Shown: positions 24,528 to 36,155 of the stretch, one piece after another
How positions within the stretch are numbered: position 1 is the first letter of the stretch
How the letters are laid out: each line of letters starts with the position of its first letter
NCBI GenBank assembly: GCA_002633025.1
Contig: NMRB01000159.1
Coordinates: 261,723 to 325,722 of the forward strand
Length of the DNA stretch: 64,000 bases
Origin: Notospermus geniculatus
Lineage: Eukaryota > Nemertea > Pilidiophora > Heteronemertea > Lineidae
Reading direction: 5' to 3'
Position numbers and translations under genes: made by a program
Notes under the pieces: generated by a model
Told to the model about the DNA's origin: nothing
The model's input: only the letters and a program-made list of their open reading frames with translations
The model's database searches: none

Positions 24528-26463
24528 CCTTATGACTTATGCTGAGACCGATGACATGCACGAATCTTCCAGGTTTTCTGTGGTTGAGTGTCTTACAGGG
24601 AGCCAACTCGCGTGAAACCCAAATGTGGAACAGTGCCTTGACTCAAGGAAGGCTTTGGCTTGAAAGGGTGCACAAAGAGAGTAGGAAAGGGCAAAATTCA
24701 TATCATCAAATGCACCATTTCGTCAAGTATCTTTGTATCATCAGACGTGCCATGTACATTTTGTTTGTCTTTCTTCAGCCAAGTTAACATGAAACCAAAA
24801 TCATTGGAGACATGTTGATCAATAATTAGTGCTGACGCCTGACAAATTTGGCGGCCCATTCAGATGAGGGTCTACCGTCCAATTTGCTAGCTGTGAAGAC
24901 ATTGGCTACTGAGGCCACTTCCCTCAAGAACCAATTGCTTTTAGAGTGTCGGTCGCTATCAGTCTCGTCGAAAACGCCGCCAGTTGCATACCCCCTTGAC
25001 GTCAACGATCGTGCGATTCCATCAATGCTGAGGGCCGAAGTTCTAATGGTTCACATAGATAACCCATACCTAATCCCCCTGGGAGGATACTTGTGCACTG
25101 CGCGTATGAAAAACATGGGGTGTTTTATTGAGGTGTTGGCGATGAGTGCCTTTGGGTGGGAATTTCGTCTGATAAGCTTTTCAATATTGGTTATATGTAG
25201 TTATAATGTCTGACCTGGGGGGTTGTTCACATGAGTGTGCCTCGATTCTTCGATTGGATGCTCAGACCTCATCAAGTGAGGTCAGGTGCTCATCAAATCG
25301 AAAACATCGGCACATACTGTAAACTCCTTTACTTTCATGACCTTAAAATTTGGTGTCCATTGAAAAACTAGGCCTGTCAGAGATGGAACTTCCCACCTTT
25401 TACGACTAGGCCTATGTTTCAATTCAAAAACTTGAAAATCATGAAATGATACAAGTGTGCCAATGTACATGTAAAGGACTTTGAATTGAATTAGATGCTG
25501 CTCGAAAGAGATGGCTGTCAGATCAACGCTGATGAAAGCTGTTGCACGATGGCAATGTATTAAACAGACAAAACAGGACATTGGCCTGGCCTTATCACGA
25601 GATTCTAACAAACTAACTTAAATTAACTTTCTCCTCAATGACTGGCATCAAAAGAGAAGAAGCGCTCCATGTACTATTTGCTATTTTCAGCTGCTTTCCT
25701 GATTAATTAATTAAGTCGTAGTCATGACTAGAGGAGACATGGAGTGGAGTTTTTGCGTGATTTGGGTTGATCTTCAATTTAATGAGCCATTGCGCAGAAT
25801 TATGTCATTAACTTCTGCTGGAAATCCTGTGTTTTTTGCTCACAATTTTTACGTGGATCTACATTAGGGATGTTGACGCACTCATAAAGAATCGCGCAAA
25901 TAATTCCGAAATTAAACGTTTCTGGCATTTTGTCATTTTGGGACATGAAGTTAGAATGAAGTTAGTGCAGAACAGCTGTAGAAAAAATTCCACTCAACCA
26001 TTGTGCCACCCTAACTTGTTGATTTTGGAAAATAAGACAAAACACAATGATGTTGTATCACATGATGCCATGTTGGAGGGATTTCTTGGTGAATGCCCTC
26101 GTTTTGGCTGGAAGAACCAGGCTGATAGAAGCACCATCAAGGGTGGAACCATACTCCAAGGGACCAAAACATTCTGCTCCTTGAGGGCACTCCTTTGATA
26201 CTCTCAGCTGGACAAGCCATTAGGGTCTTATCATCATTTTGGCAGATTTAAGACCCTCAAGAAGGACTTCATCAAGTCACGTTGCAGCAACTAATGCACT
26301 CGCACCAGCAGTACCAACAACTTATGCTAAGGACAGAATACTTGGCATAAGTTGCAGTACTCAGCTGTTGTGTACACAACGCTCCATGGCTCTTTGAGAG
26401 CAGGTGGAAATACAAGAATCTCTGCCATCTGCTCTTAAATAGAAAAGGCAGTATCGCCACTAG

Positions 26464-26770
26464 GATTAGTGGGGGATGGGCAACTGGAGTAACAGCTACA
26501 CTCAAGACTATAGTGTAGTCTACTGATCAGTGGAGCATGGTCGATTGTAGTTACAGCTGCACTCAAGACTACAGTTTAGTTGAGTGATCAGTGGGAGCAT
26601 GGTTGACTGTAGTAACAGCTGCACTCAAGACTACAGTGTAGTCGAGTGATCAGTGGGAGCATGGTCAACTGTAGTAACAGCTGCACTCAAGACTACAGTG
26701 TAGTCTAGTGATCAGTGGGAGCATGGTTGATAGTAGTAACAGCTGCACTCAAGACCAGAGTGTACTGATA
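26464..26770. repeat. 62-bp VNTR, about 4.5 units (segment B copy 1)
   Basis: CACTCAAGACTACAGTGTAG starts at 26499, 26560, 26622, 26684 and (partial) 26746. Every full unit contains TGATCAGTGG(G)AGCATGG and GTAGTAACAGCTG. Confidence 0.95.
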
Positions 26771-27639
26771 GTACCTATAGCGCTCTTACCTAAATCAACC
26801 AGGTCCCACTGCATCACAAGTTGCGATATTGCGATTTTGGGGTTGCACAAGACACCGGCCCAAATGACATTGACGTACTGATTCCAGGGTTGAGCTGACA
26901 CCCTGATTCCAAACAAGGTCTGAGAAATTGACACCGTGTCAGAGAAAGCGACATTGGGATCTAACTGTCCTTCCAAATTATCCATAAAATCCCCTCAATG
27001 TCAGCCAAGGTTGGCAATTTTAATCGATGTAATGTACTCATATCAAGGCATTATAATAACTCAATCCAACTAGTTAGACATCAGATCAGAATCTGTTTGC
27101 GGAGGTCAGTAATTTCAGAAGACAGTAATTAATAGTGTGGGAATTTTTACTGTATTATATGAAAGAATTGGGCAATACCATAAATTTGGAACTTATTCCC
27201 ATAAATTCTAGATTTTGCATTGAAATTGAAATTCTTAATATAAATCGGCTCTTCACCCAAAAAAACTGATGAAATATGACTTTTCACGATGAAGAGACGG
27301 GTAATCAGTCAGGCTAAAAGAGGCAAGTAGTTCGGCTTTTAAGGCAAAAATGTCAATTACTGGATTATGAGTGTTTCAGAAAATTAATGAGGCACTCGGC
27401 AAAAGGAAGGTATTTTTGTCGAAATGTTGAAATGACAGAGCTCATTGATCATGGATTTTGTGATGAAAAAAGCATTCATTTGAATTTCTACTAATTTGCT
27501 AATTTTTGCAAAATGTTGAATAATGGTTGAACAGGAATTATCGGACCAGGAATAATAAATTTGTCTGAAGTAGAGCCGAAGTTAATTTGATCGCAGTGAT
27601 GTCGAAAAAAGGTATGGGTGGTTTCTTCTTTCCTGAAGA

Positions 27640-28005
27640 ACTGGTGTAAAGAACATTATGAACTGTTTCCATAAGAACTGTTGGTAAAGAACCTTAAGAA
27701 TTCTTAAGAACATAAGAACTGTTGATAAAGAACCTTAAGAATTGTTTTCTTGAGAACATAAGAACTGTTGATAAAGAACCTAACTGTTTCCTTGAGAACT
27801 GTTGATAAAGAACATTAAGAAATCTTCATTAAGAACTGTTAATTAATAACTCTTTCCATAAGAACTGTTGATATATAAAGAACCTTACAAAGTGGTTTTT
27901 ACGAACTGTTAATAAAGAACCACAAGAACTGTTTCCTAAACCTCAAGAACTGTTTCATTAAGAACTGCTGACAAAGAACCTTAAGAACTGTTTCCTTCAA
28001 ACCTG
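27640..28005. repeat. AAGAACTGTTGATAAAGAACCTT degenerate repeat (copy 1)
   Basis: Many imperfect units built from AAGAACTGTT, GATAAAGAACCTT and TTTCCTTGAG with a basic period near 23 bp and longer variants near 40 bp. The counterpart is at 32700-33170 and is longer. Confidence 0.9.
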
Positions 28006-28280
28006 GTCCTCTTGGAGTCTGTTGCTCAACCACAGCACCATCGTTCTCCTCAACTTGTTGTCAGGAAATGTCATGAGCAACCATCTCCTGACCTTACGTC
28101 TAATCATATCAGATCCTGCTAGTAGAGAAGCTTTGAACAAATTCTGTCTCTTTCTTGTTTAAGAACATCAATGATTCCAGTTCCTCGCATCTTAATCCAC
28201 AGAGAGATCAAGTTGGATGTTGTGACAATATCGAATGAGGAGATTAGAAGACAAGGCGGAGGTGGATAGGCCTTGTAATT

Positions 28281-28454
28281 ATCTCCCCGCTTTTTGAAAA
28301 AAGTCGGGGAGATATTGTTTTACCCTCCGCCGTCAGTCCGGCTGTCCGGCCGTCCGGCTGTCCGGCTGTCCGTCCGTCCGAAAGTGATATCTCCTCCTAG
28401 ACCGTTCAACGGAGGAGCTTGAAACTTTAGTATGTATTAGGTACTCATCCACTA
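28281..28454. mobile_element. Hairpin plus TCCGGC(TG)-repeat element, truncated by gap
   Basis: A hairpin (ATCTCCCCGCTTTTT...AAAAAGTCGGGGAGAT) is followed by GTCCGGCTGTCCGGC repeats, then ATATCTCCTCCTAGACCGTT. The element begins exactly where copies 1 and 2 of segment B diverge and runs into the N gap. It is either an insertion unique to this haplotype or the true flank of the segment. Confidence 0.55.
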
Positions 28455-29135
28455 NNNNNNNNNNNNNNNNNNNNNNNNNNNNNNNNNNNNNNNNNNNNNN
28501 NNNNNNNNNNNNNNNNNNNNNNNNNNNNNNNNNNNNNNNNNNNNNNNNNNNNNNNNNNNNNNNNNNNNNNNNNNNNNNNNNNNNNNNNNNNNNNNNNNNN
28601 NNNNNNNNNNNNNNNNNNNNNNNNNNNNNNNNNNNNNNNNNNNNNNNNNNNNNNNNNNNNNNNNNNNNNNNNNNNNNNNNNNNNNNNNNNNNNNNNNNNN
28701 NNNNNNNNNNNNNNNNNNNNNNNNNNNNNNNNNNNNNNNNNNNNNNNNNNNNNNNNNNNNNNNNNNNNNNNNNNNNNNNNNNNNNNNNNNNNNNNNNNNN
28801 NNNNNNNNNNNNNNNNNNNNNNNNNNNNNNNNNNNNNNNNNNNNNNNNNNNNNNNNNNNNNNNNNNNNNNNNNNNNNNNNNNNNNNNNNNNNNNNNNNNN
28901 NNNNNNNNNNNNNNNNNNNNNNNNNNNNNNNNNNNNNNNNNNNNNNNNNNNNNNNNNNNNNNNNNNNNNNNNNNNNNNNNNNNNNNNNNNNNNNNNNNNN
29001 NNNNNNNNNNNNNNNNNNNNNNNNNNNNNNNNNNNNNNNNNNNNNNNNNNNNNNNNNNNNNNNNNNNNNNNNNNNNNNNNNNNNNNNNNNNNNNNNNNNN
29101 NNNNNNNNNNNNNNNNNNNNNNNNNNNNNNNNNNN
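28455..29135. other. Assembly gap (681 N)
   Basis: Run of N separating the two copies of segment B. Sequence after the gap starts in the middle of the duplicated segment. Confidence 0.99.
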
Positions 29136-29379
29136 TGAAACCAACAACAGGGTGCTGTTACCCTAATATGATACATCAATTACAATTCCGGTAATTGAAA
29201 TGAAACTTAGGAGGATTGCTGATCAGGTGTCCCATAAAGGCGCTGCTCCACGTGAGAATTTTCTCGTGCGAGTTGACTCTGAATGGCCAATTCACCATTG
29301 CTGGTAATTCCTTATGACTTACGCTGAGACCAATGACATGCACGAATCTTCAAGGTTTTCTGCGGTTGAGTGTCCTATA

Positions 29380-29528
29380 GAGGCTATGCACTGACGTCAT
29401 CAAATGACATCATCAATGGGTATGACGCTACGCTGGATGGAACTGCGCAGGTAAAAACCGTCAAAAGCGCTGCGCAGTTCCATCCAACATGGCGTCACGC
29501 TGGCTGATGACGTCACGTGCATAGCCTC
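29380..29528. mobile_element. 149-bp palindromic MITE with TATA target duplication, copy 2 only
   Basis: GAGGCTATGCACTGACGTCA and TGACGTCACGTGCATAGCCTC are inverse ends, with inner arms GGATGGAACTGCGCA / TGCGCAGTTCCATCC. TATA flanks both sides (29376-29379 and 29529-29532). Copy 1 has TTACAGGGAGCC without the element. Two perfect TGACGTCA sites lie in the arms (29392, 29508). Confidence 0.92.
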
Positions 29529-30431
29529 TATAGGGAGCCAACTTGTGCAAGAACTCAAATGTGGAACGGTGCCTTGACTCGAGGAAGGCTTTGGCATGAA
29601 AGGGTGCACAAAGAGAGTAGGAGAGGGCAAAATTCATATCATCAAATGCACCATTTCGTCAAGTATCTTTGTATCATCAGACGCGCCATGTACATTTTGT
29701 TTTGTCTTTCTTCAGCCAAGTTACCATGAAACCAAAACCATTGGAGACATGTTGATCAATAATTAGTGCTGACGCCTGACAAATTTGGCGGCCCATTCAG
29801 ATGAGGGTCTACCGTCCAATTTGCTAGCTGTGAAGACATTGGCTACTGAGGCCACTTCCCTCAAGAACCAATTGCTTTTAGAGTGTCGGTCGCTATCAGT
29901 CTCGTCGAAAACGCCGCCAGTTGCATACCCCCTTGACGTCAACGATCGTGCGATTCCATCAATGCTGAGGGCCGAAGTTCTAATGGTTCACATAGATAAC
30001 CCATACCTAATCCCCCTGGGAGGATACTTGTGCACTGCGCGTATGAAAAACATGGGGTGTTTTATTGAGGTGTTGGCGATGAGTGCCTTTGGGTGGGAGT
30101 TTCGTCCGATAAGCTTTTCAATATTGGTTATATGTAGTTATAATGTATGACCCGGGGGTTGTTCACATGAGTGTGCCTCGATTCTTCGATTGGATGCTCA
30201 GACCTCATCAAGTGAGGTCAGGTGTTCTCATGAAATCAAAAACATTGGCACATACTGTAAATTCCTTTATTTTTGTGGCCTTAAAAATTTGGTGTCCATT
30301 GAAAAGGTAAATGAAAAGATGTACGCCTATCAGAGATGAACTTCCCGCCTTTTACGACAATGTTTCAATTCAAAAACTTGAAAATCATGAAATGATATGA
30401 GTGTGCCAACGTGAAGGATTTTGAATTGAAT

Positions 30432-30615
30432 GGGGAACTTTACTGCCGTTAGAGGCCACCGCCAGTTAGCGGTCCAAGAACGTCAGGAAATTTGACGTCA
30501 CAGAGAAGAGGTGCATGCCATGAAATCATCCATAATGATGTGGAGGCCATGACGTCAAATTTTGTGACGTGCTGGGACCGCTAACAGGCGGCCTCTAATG
30601 GCAGGAAAGTCTCCC
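30432..30615. mobile_element. 184-bp MITE, copy 2 only (same family as 35974-36155)
   Basis: Ends GGGGAACTTTACTGCCGTTA and TGGCAGGAAAGTCTCCC are inverse, and arms of about 70 bp include TTAGCGGTCC and TTTGACGTCA. Copy 1 of segment B has the uninterrupted site GAATTGAATTAGATG, which gives a 2-bp AT duplication here. Two TGACGTCA sites (30493, 30550) are present. Confidence 0.92.
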
Positions 30616-31591
30616 ATTAGATGCTGCTCGAAAGAGATGGGTGTCAGAACAACGCTGATGAAAGCTGTTGCACAATGGCAGTGTAACAGACGAAACAGGA
30701 CATTGGCCTGGCCTTATCACGAGATTCTAACAACCTAACTTAAATTAACTTTCTCCTCAATGACTGGCATCAAAAGAGAAGAAGCGCTCCATGTACTATT
30801 TGCTATTTTCAGCTGCTTTCCTGATTAATTAATTAAGTCGTAGTCATGACTAGAGGAGACATGGAGTGGAGTTTTTGCGTGATTTGGGTTGATCTTCAAT
30901 TTAATGAGCCATTGCGCAGAATTATGTCATTAACTTCTGCTGGAAATCCAGTGTTTTTGCTCACAATTTTTACGTGGATCTACATTAGGGATGTTGACGC
31001 ACTCATAAAGAATTGCGCAAATAATTCTGAAATTAAACGTTTCTGGCATTTTGTCATTTTGGGGACATGAAGTTAGTGCCGAACAGCTGTAGAAAAAATT
31101 CCACTCAACCATTGTGCCACCCTAACTTGTTGATTTTGGAAAATAAGACAAAACACAATGATGTTGTTGTATCACATGATGCCATGTTGGAGGGATTTCT
31201 TGGTGAATGCCCTCGTTTTGGCTGGAAGAACCAGGCTGATAGAAGCACCATCAAGGGTGGAACCATACACCAAGGGACCAAAACATTCTGCTCCTTGAGG
31301 GCGCTCCTTTAGATACTCTCAACTGGACAAGCCATTAGGGTCTTATCATCATTTCCTCTTACGATTTGGCAGATTTAAGACCCTCAAGAAGGACTCCATC
31401 AAGTCACGTTGCAGCAACTAATGCACTCGCACCAGCAGTACCAACAACTTATGCTGAGGACAGAATACTTGGCATAAGTTGCAGTACTCAGCTGTTGTGT
31501 ACACAACGCTTCATGGCTCTTTGAAAGCAGGTGGAAATACAAGAATCTCTGCCATCTGCTCTCAAATAGAAAAGGCAGTATCGCCACTAGG

Positions 31592-31837
31592 ATCAGTGGG
31601 AGGATGGACAAGTGAAGTAACTGCTGCACTCAAGACTAGAGTGTAGTCTACTGATCAGTGGGAGCATGGTCGATTGTAGTTACAGCTGCACTCAAGACTA
31701 CAGTTTATTCGAGTGATCAGTGGGAGCATGGTCAACTGTAGTAACAGCTGCACTCAAGACTACAGTGTAGTCGAGTGATCAGTGGGAGGATGATCAACTG
31801 TAGTAACAGCTGCACTCAAGACTAGAGTGTACTGATA
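31592..31837. repeat. 62-bp VNTR, about 3.5 units (segment B copy 2)
   Basis: CACTCAAGACTA starts at 31627, 31689, 31751 and (partial) 31813. It has one unit fewer than the array in copy 1. Confidence 0.95.
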
Positions 31838-32699
31838 GTACTAGTGCTCTTACCTCAATCGACCAGGTTCCCCCTGCATCACAAGTTGCGATATTGCGAT
31901 TTTGGGGTTGCACAAGACACCGGCCCAAATGACATTGACATACTTATACCAGGGTTGAGCTGACACCCTGATTCCAAACAAGGTCTGAGAAATTGACACC
32001 GTGTCAGAGAAAGCGACATTTGGATCTAACTGTCCTTCCAAATTATCCATAAAATCCCCTCAATGTCAGCCAAGGTTGGCAATTTTAATCGAATGTACTC
32101 ATATCAAGGCATTATAATAGCTGAATCCAACTAGTTAGACATCAGATCAGAATCTGTTGGCGGAGGTCGGTAATTTCAGAAGACACTAATTAATAGTGTG
32201 GGAATTTTTACCATATTATAATATGAAAGAATTGGACAATACCATAAATTTGGAACTTGCTCTCATAAATTCGATGATTTCGCATTGAAATTGAAATTCT
32301 TAATATAAATCGGCTCTTCACCCAAAAAAACTGATGAAATATGACTTTTCGCGATGAAGAGACGGGTAATCAGTCAGGCTAAAAGAGGCAAGTAGTTCGG
32401 CTTTTAAGGCAAAAATGTCAATTACTGGATTATGAGTGTTTCAGAAAATTAATGAGGCACTCGGCAAAAGGGAGGTATTTTTGTCGAAATGTTGAAATGA
32501 CAGAGCTCATTGATCATGGATTTTGTGATGAAAAAAGCATTCATTTGAATTTCTACTAATTTGCTAATTTTTGCAAAATGTTGAATAATGGTTGAACAGG
32601 AATTATCAGACCAGGAATAATAAATTTGTCTGAAGTAGAGCCGAAGTTAATTTGATCGCAGTGATGTCGAAAAAAGGTATGGGTGGTTTCTTCTTTCCT

Positions 32700-33170
32700 G
32701 AAGAACTGGTGTAAAGAACATTATGAACTTTTTCCATAAGAACTGTTGGTAAAGAGCCTTAAGAATTTTTTTCTTAAGAACATAAGAAGTGTTGATAAAC
32801 AACCTTAAGAACTGTTGATAAAGAACCTTAAGAATTGTTTTCTTAAGAACATAAGAACTGTTGATAAGAACCTTAAGAACTGTTTCCTTGAGAACTGTTG
32901 ATAAAGAACATTAAGAAATCTTCATTAAGAACTGTTAATTAATAACTCTTTCCATAAGAAATGTTGATATATAAAGACCCTTAAGAACTGTTAATTAAGA
33001 ACCTTACAAACTGGTTTTAAGAACTGTTAATAAAGAACCTTAAAGAAATGTTTCCTGAACCTGAAGAACTGTTCCATCTGTTAATAAAGAACCACAAGAA
33101 CTGTTTCCTAAACCTCAAGAACTGTTTCATTAAGAACTGCTGACAAAGAACCTTAAGAAATGTCTCCTTC
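32700..33170. repeat. AAGAACTGTT degenerate repeat (copy 2)
   Basis: Counterpart of 27640-28005 with extra units (for example around 32800-32880 and 32985-33090). Shows length variation between the two copies. Confidence 0.9.
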
Positions 33171-33689
33171 AAACCTGGTCCTCTTGGCGTCTGTTGCTCA
33201 ACAACCACAGCACCATCGTTCTCCTCAACTTACAATGTATTGTCAGGAAATGTCATGAACAACCATCTCCTGACCTTACATCTAATCATATCAGATCCTA
33301 CTAGTAGAGAAGCTTTGAACAAGTTCTGTCTCTTTCTTGTTTAAGAACATCAATGATTCCAGTTCCTCGCATCTTAATCCACAGAGAGATCAAGTTGGTT
33401 GTTGTGACAATATCGAATGAGGAGATTAGAAGACAAGGCGGAGGTGGATAGGCCTTGTAATTGTTTGATTGTATTGCTGTGGAACATGTTGTGTTTAGGG
33501 AAGAAGACCTGCTCAGTCGAAGAACCGCTTTCTCTTGCATGAAGTGATCTTCCAAATAAGAATTGACGGTGCTGCCTTTCAGGTGACAGGTTCTGGTGTT
33601 TCCATAGCACTGCCCTGACAAACCAACCATAGCTAATATATTGTTCGATTATATTGGGCATGAAATACTAACAGGTTTCCAAGGTGAAA

Positions 33690-33945
33690 GACATAGCTTC
33701 CTACCAGACTCGAACCCACGGACCCTCGCATAAAGCCTAGTTTATACTTCGACGCACGACCATCGGCGTCCGACGCGCGATCAAAATCTGGATGCCGACC
33801 TAATGAATTAGGCTTTTGTCGGCGTACAGATTTTGATCGTGCGTCGGACGCTGATGGTCTTGCGTCGAAGTATAAACTAGGCTTTAGGCATCAATCGCCA
33901 GCACTCAGGGGCAGCACACCTTAACCACTAGGCCAAATCCCCATC
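33690..33945 (-). mobile_element. tRNA-derived SINE interrupted by a MITE
   Basis: On the minus strand the sequence reads TTGGCCTAGTGGTTAAGGTG (A box), then after the insertion GTGGGTTCGAGTCTGGTAGG (B box). Removing the 33731-33886 palindrome restores tRNA-like spacing. The A-box end GGCCTAGTGGTTA matches the 55772 SINE. Confidence 0.75.
33731..33886. mobile_element. Palindromic MITE inserted in the SINE, TA target
   Basis: TAAAGCCTAGTTTATACTTC and GAAGTATAAACTAGGCTTTA are perfect inverse ends. Inner arms GACGCACGACCATCGGCGTC / GACGCTGATGGTCTTGCGTC and ATCAAAATCTG / CAGATTTTGAT also pair. The flanks GCA|TA and TA|GGCATC show a TA duplication. Confidence 0.93.
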
Positions 33946-34105
33946 TTCAAAAAGATGGTTGACCCATCAATGTTCAATTATATTGCTGTAGAAAATTGGA
34001 GATCAGGGGAGCATGAAGATTTCTTCCATTTGGGAATAACCATGCCACCTTTCTCTGGTAACAGGCACTGATCCACACGCCAAACTGCAGACCAACCACA
34101 GCTGT

Positions 34106-34310
34106 CAGAGTGGTGCAGTGGTATCGTCAGTGCCAGCCACCATTGAGGTTCCAGGTTTGTGTCCCCAGTTGGATCCATTCTTTTTGTGATGGCGCAGCTT
34201 TTTGCCGACGGTGTCACCTCCTGTTCAGCATGTTCAGTTGTTCACCCAATGTAGTCTAGAGCCAATATTGGAGCTCGGCTCAATATTTTGACAGACCAAC
34301 CATTGCTGTC
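34106..34310 (+). mobile_element. tRNA-derived SINE
   Basis: GAGTGGTGCAGTGGTATCG (A box-like) and GGTTCCAGGTTTGTGTCCCC (B box-like), followed by a body ending GGAGCTCGGCTCAATATTTT. It shares body and tail with the elements at 14090 and 15820. Confidence 0.7.
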
Positions 34311-35574
34311 ATCGTCTTCTCTCCCCAAGCTTGAAAACACGTGATTCCAAAACTCCCCTCAAACATCGCCGGAAGCAAGTTTGCAATCCTGGTCACCCGA
34401 TGGCTGAACACCGTTCATTGGATTGATTTTATAGTTGTTGGAGTTTAAGGATTTCTTATAAGAGATGTAGGTTGGCCGTGAATGCCTCGAGCAATAGGTT
34501 CCTCTATTGATTATCAGCTTGAGTAATAACATTGAAGGAGACCAGAAGTGGCGATTTTCGGCACGATAAGATGTTCTTTATATTTGATCGTGTTCTCGCC
34601 ATATATTGGAACCCTGGTTCCTAATCCGAGGGAATAAGCGATCGATTTTTGGCAGACTTAGTCATTTCTGAATGCTTCCACTTTAGAGTCTTTAGACCAG
34701 CAATATGATGATGGTGCCATTTCTGACGAGTGACAGATCGGCGATTTTCATGCTGGAAGTGAAAAAGTGGAGAAGGAGAGAACTGCAAGATGATGAAATG
34801 TCATGATGCTGTAACATTTGCCTCTCAGAATTTCATCTATCTTTTCCAAATTCCTGTAGAATCATTAACGTGCACTTGCCTAGAGATATCATACAAAGTC
34901 AACAATACTTTTTCGAAATCCACGCTCAACTCAAAGGCTGCTGTTTACTTTATTGACTGCAGAGTACCAAGTACCCCATCAAAAATGTTGCTCTTCACTC
35001 CACCTTCAACTACCATCTCCAAACTTAGATCTGAGGAGTTCAGAGACTGTGATGATATCGGGCTGTATTTTTCCTAACTCCCAAAGAAAGATGGCATTTC
35101 TTTTATTGATGAAGCAATGTGGCTTTTAGAAGTCTTGTCACTCCTGTAACCTTTTCCAAATTCTCTCCACCCTAGTGTTTTGCGAACTCTAACCTTCTTG
35201 AGGAAGAAATCCTGTTAAGTCACGAAACCACATCAGTAAAGTATTGGTTCTGGTATCCATCGAGTATTCCATTGTGAATGGGTTGAATCCCCTAGATGAA
35301 ACTCAACCTTTCATAATAACGAGGCACGTCTTCAACAAGTAGCTCCCGGCGAATTTTTCAATTAGCCCGGAAGCCGTATTGAGAGTTTGAGCATAGAAAA
35401 TAACTTGAAGCGCTTCGAGCTAGCCTTTCGCTCACTCAGCGAATCTGCCAACGCAAGCTGTTCATTTTCAATTGGGTTTGTTGTTGAAGTGCCAGGTTGG
35501 AATCTGCTTTGTGTCGGAATTTCAACACTGTGTAGCCAACCTGTACTTCTGCTCATGTGACAGTTGCATCCAGC

Positions 35575-35945
35575 ATGTATTGTTACTTCCTTATGCCCAT
35601 GTAGGCCTAGTGGGTACTTCCTTATGCCCATGTGGCTCAGGTACTTCCTATGCCCTTGTAGTGGGTACTTATGCTCATGTGGCTGGTACTTCCTTATGTC
35701 CATGTGGCTGATACTTATTTATGCCCATGTGGCTGGTACTTCCTTATGCCCAAGTGGCTGGTACTTCCTTATGCCCATGAGGCAGGAGCATCCAACCTAT
35801 AGTTACTTACTGATGCCCATGTGGCTGGTACTTCCTTATGCCCATGTGGCTGGTACTTCCTTATGCCAATGAGGCAGAGGCAGAAGCAGTCAACCTATAC
35901 TTCCTGATGCCCGTGTGACAGGTACTTCTTTATGCCCATGTTGCA
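35575..35945. repeat. 25-bp minisatellite
   Basis: Units of GGTACTTCCTTATGCCCATG plus TGGCT repeat about a dozen times with variants. The 25-bp period gives open frames in more than one phase with repeated YAHVAGTSLCP, which are not a protein gene. Confidence 0.93.
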
Positions 35946-35973
35946 TATTCAACTTCCTTCCAAACCCGGCCAG

Positions 35974-36155
35974 CGAGAGACGTTACTGCCAGAGGTCACC
36001 TGTTAGCGGTCCTAGAACATAAAAAAATTTGATGTCACTGACGTCCACGTCACTATCAATGACGTCGTGGCATGCATTTCTTCCCTGTGACATCAGTTCC
36101 ATGACGTTCTTGGATCGCTAACTGGTGGTGGCCTCTAATGGCAGTAAAGTCTCCT
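35974..36155. mobile_element. MITE, second member of the 30432 family
   Basis: GACGTTACTGCCAGAGGTCA, GTTAGCGGTCCTAGAAC, and the right end TGGTGGCCTCTAATGGCAGT AAAGTCTCC match the 30432-30615 element in order. This copy is more diverged between its arms, so it is probably older. Confidence 0.85.

Larger units (their letters stand above)
24044..28280. repeat. Duplicated segment B, copy 1 (4.2 kb, left of 681-N gap)
   Basis: Aligns throughout with 29136-33462. Differences are scattered substitutions, small indels, one fewer or extra repeat units, and whole insertions (extra TIR element 24208-24527 here; two MITEs in copy 2). A block of about 370 bp (about 24806-25165) is nearly identical between copies, while the flanks differ more. 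The right limit is the shared phrase AGGCCTTGTAATT. No protein is recognised. Confidence 0.9.
29136..33462. repeat. Duplicated segment B, copy 2 (4.3 kb)
   Basis: Second copy of 24044-28280. It starts directly at the N gap with TGAAACCAACAACAGGG. Compared with copy 1 it lacks the 24208-24527 element, has two extra MITEs (29380-29528 and 30432-30615), one fewer VNTR unit and a longer AAGAACTGTT array. Confidence 0.9.

Noticed and set aside
24848-25213. 121-codon open frame present in both copies of segment B
   Set aside because: It begins with TTG in place of ATG and matches no known family; kept only as a block of near identity to check.
35564-35872. Open frame with repeated YAHVAGTSLCP
   Set aside because: By-product of the 25-bp minisatellite; the period is not a multiple of three and other frames are open too.
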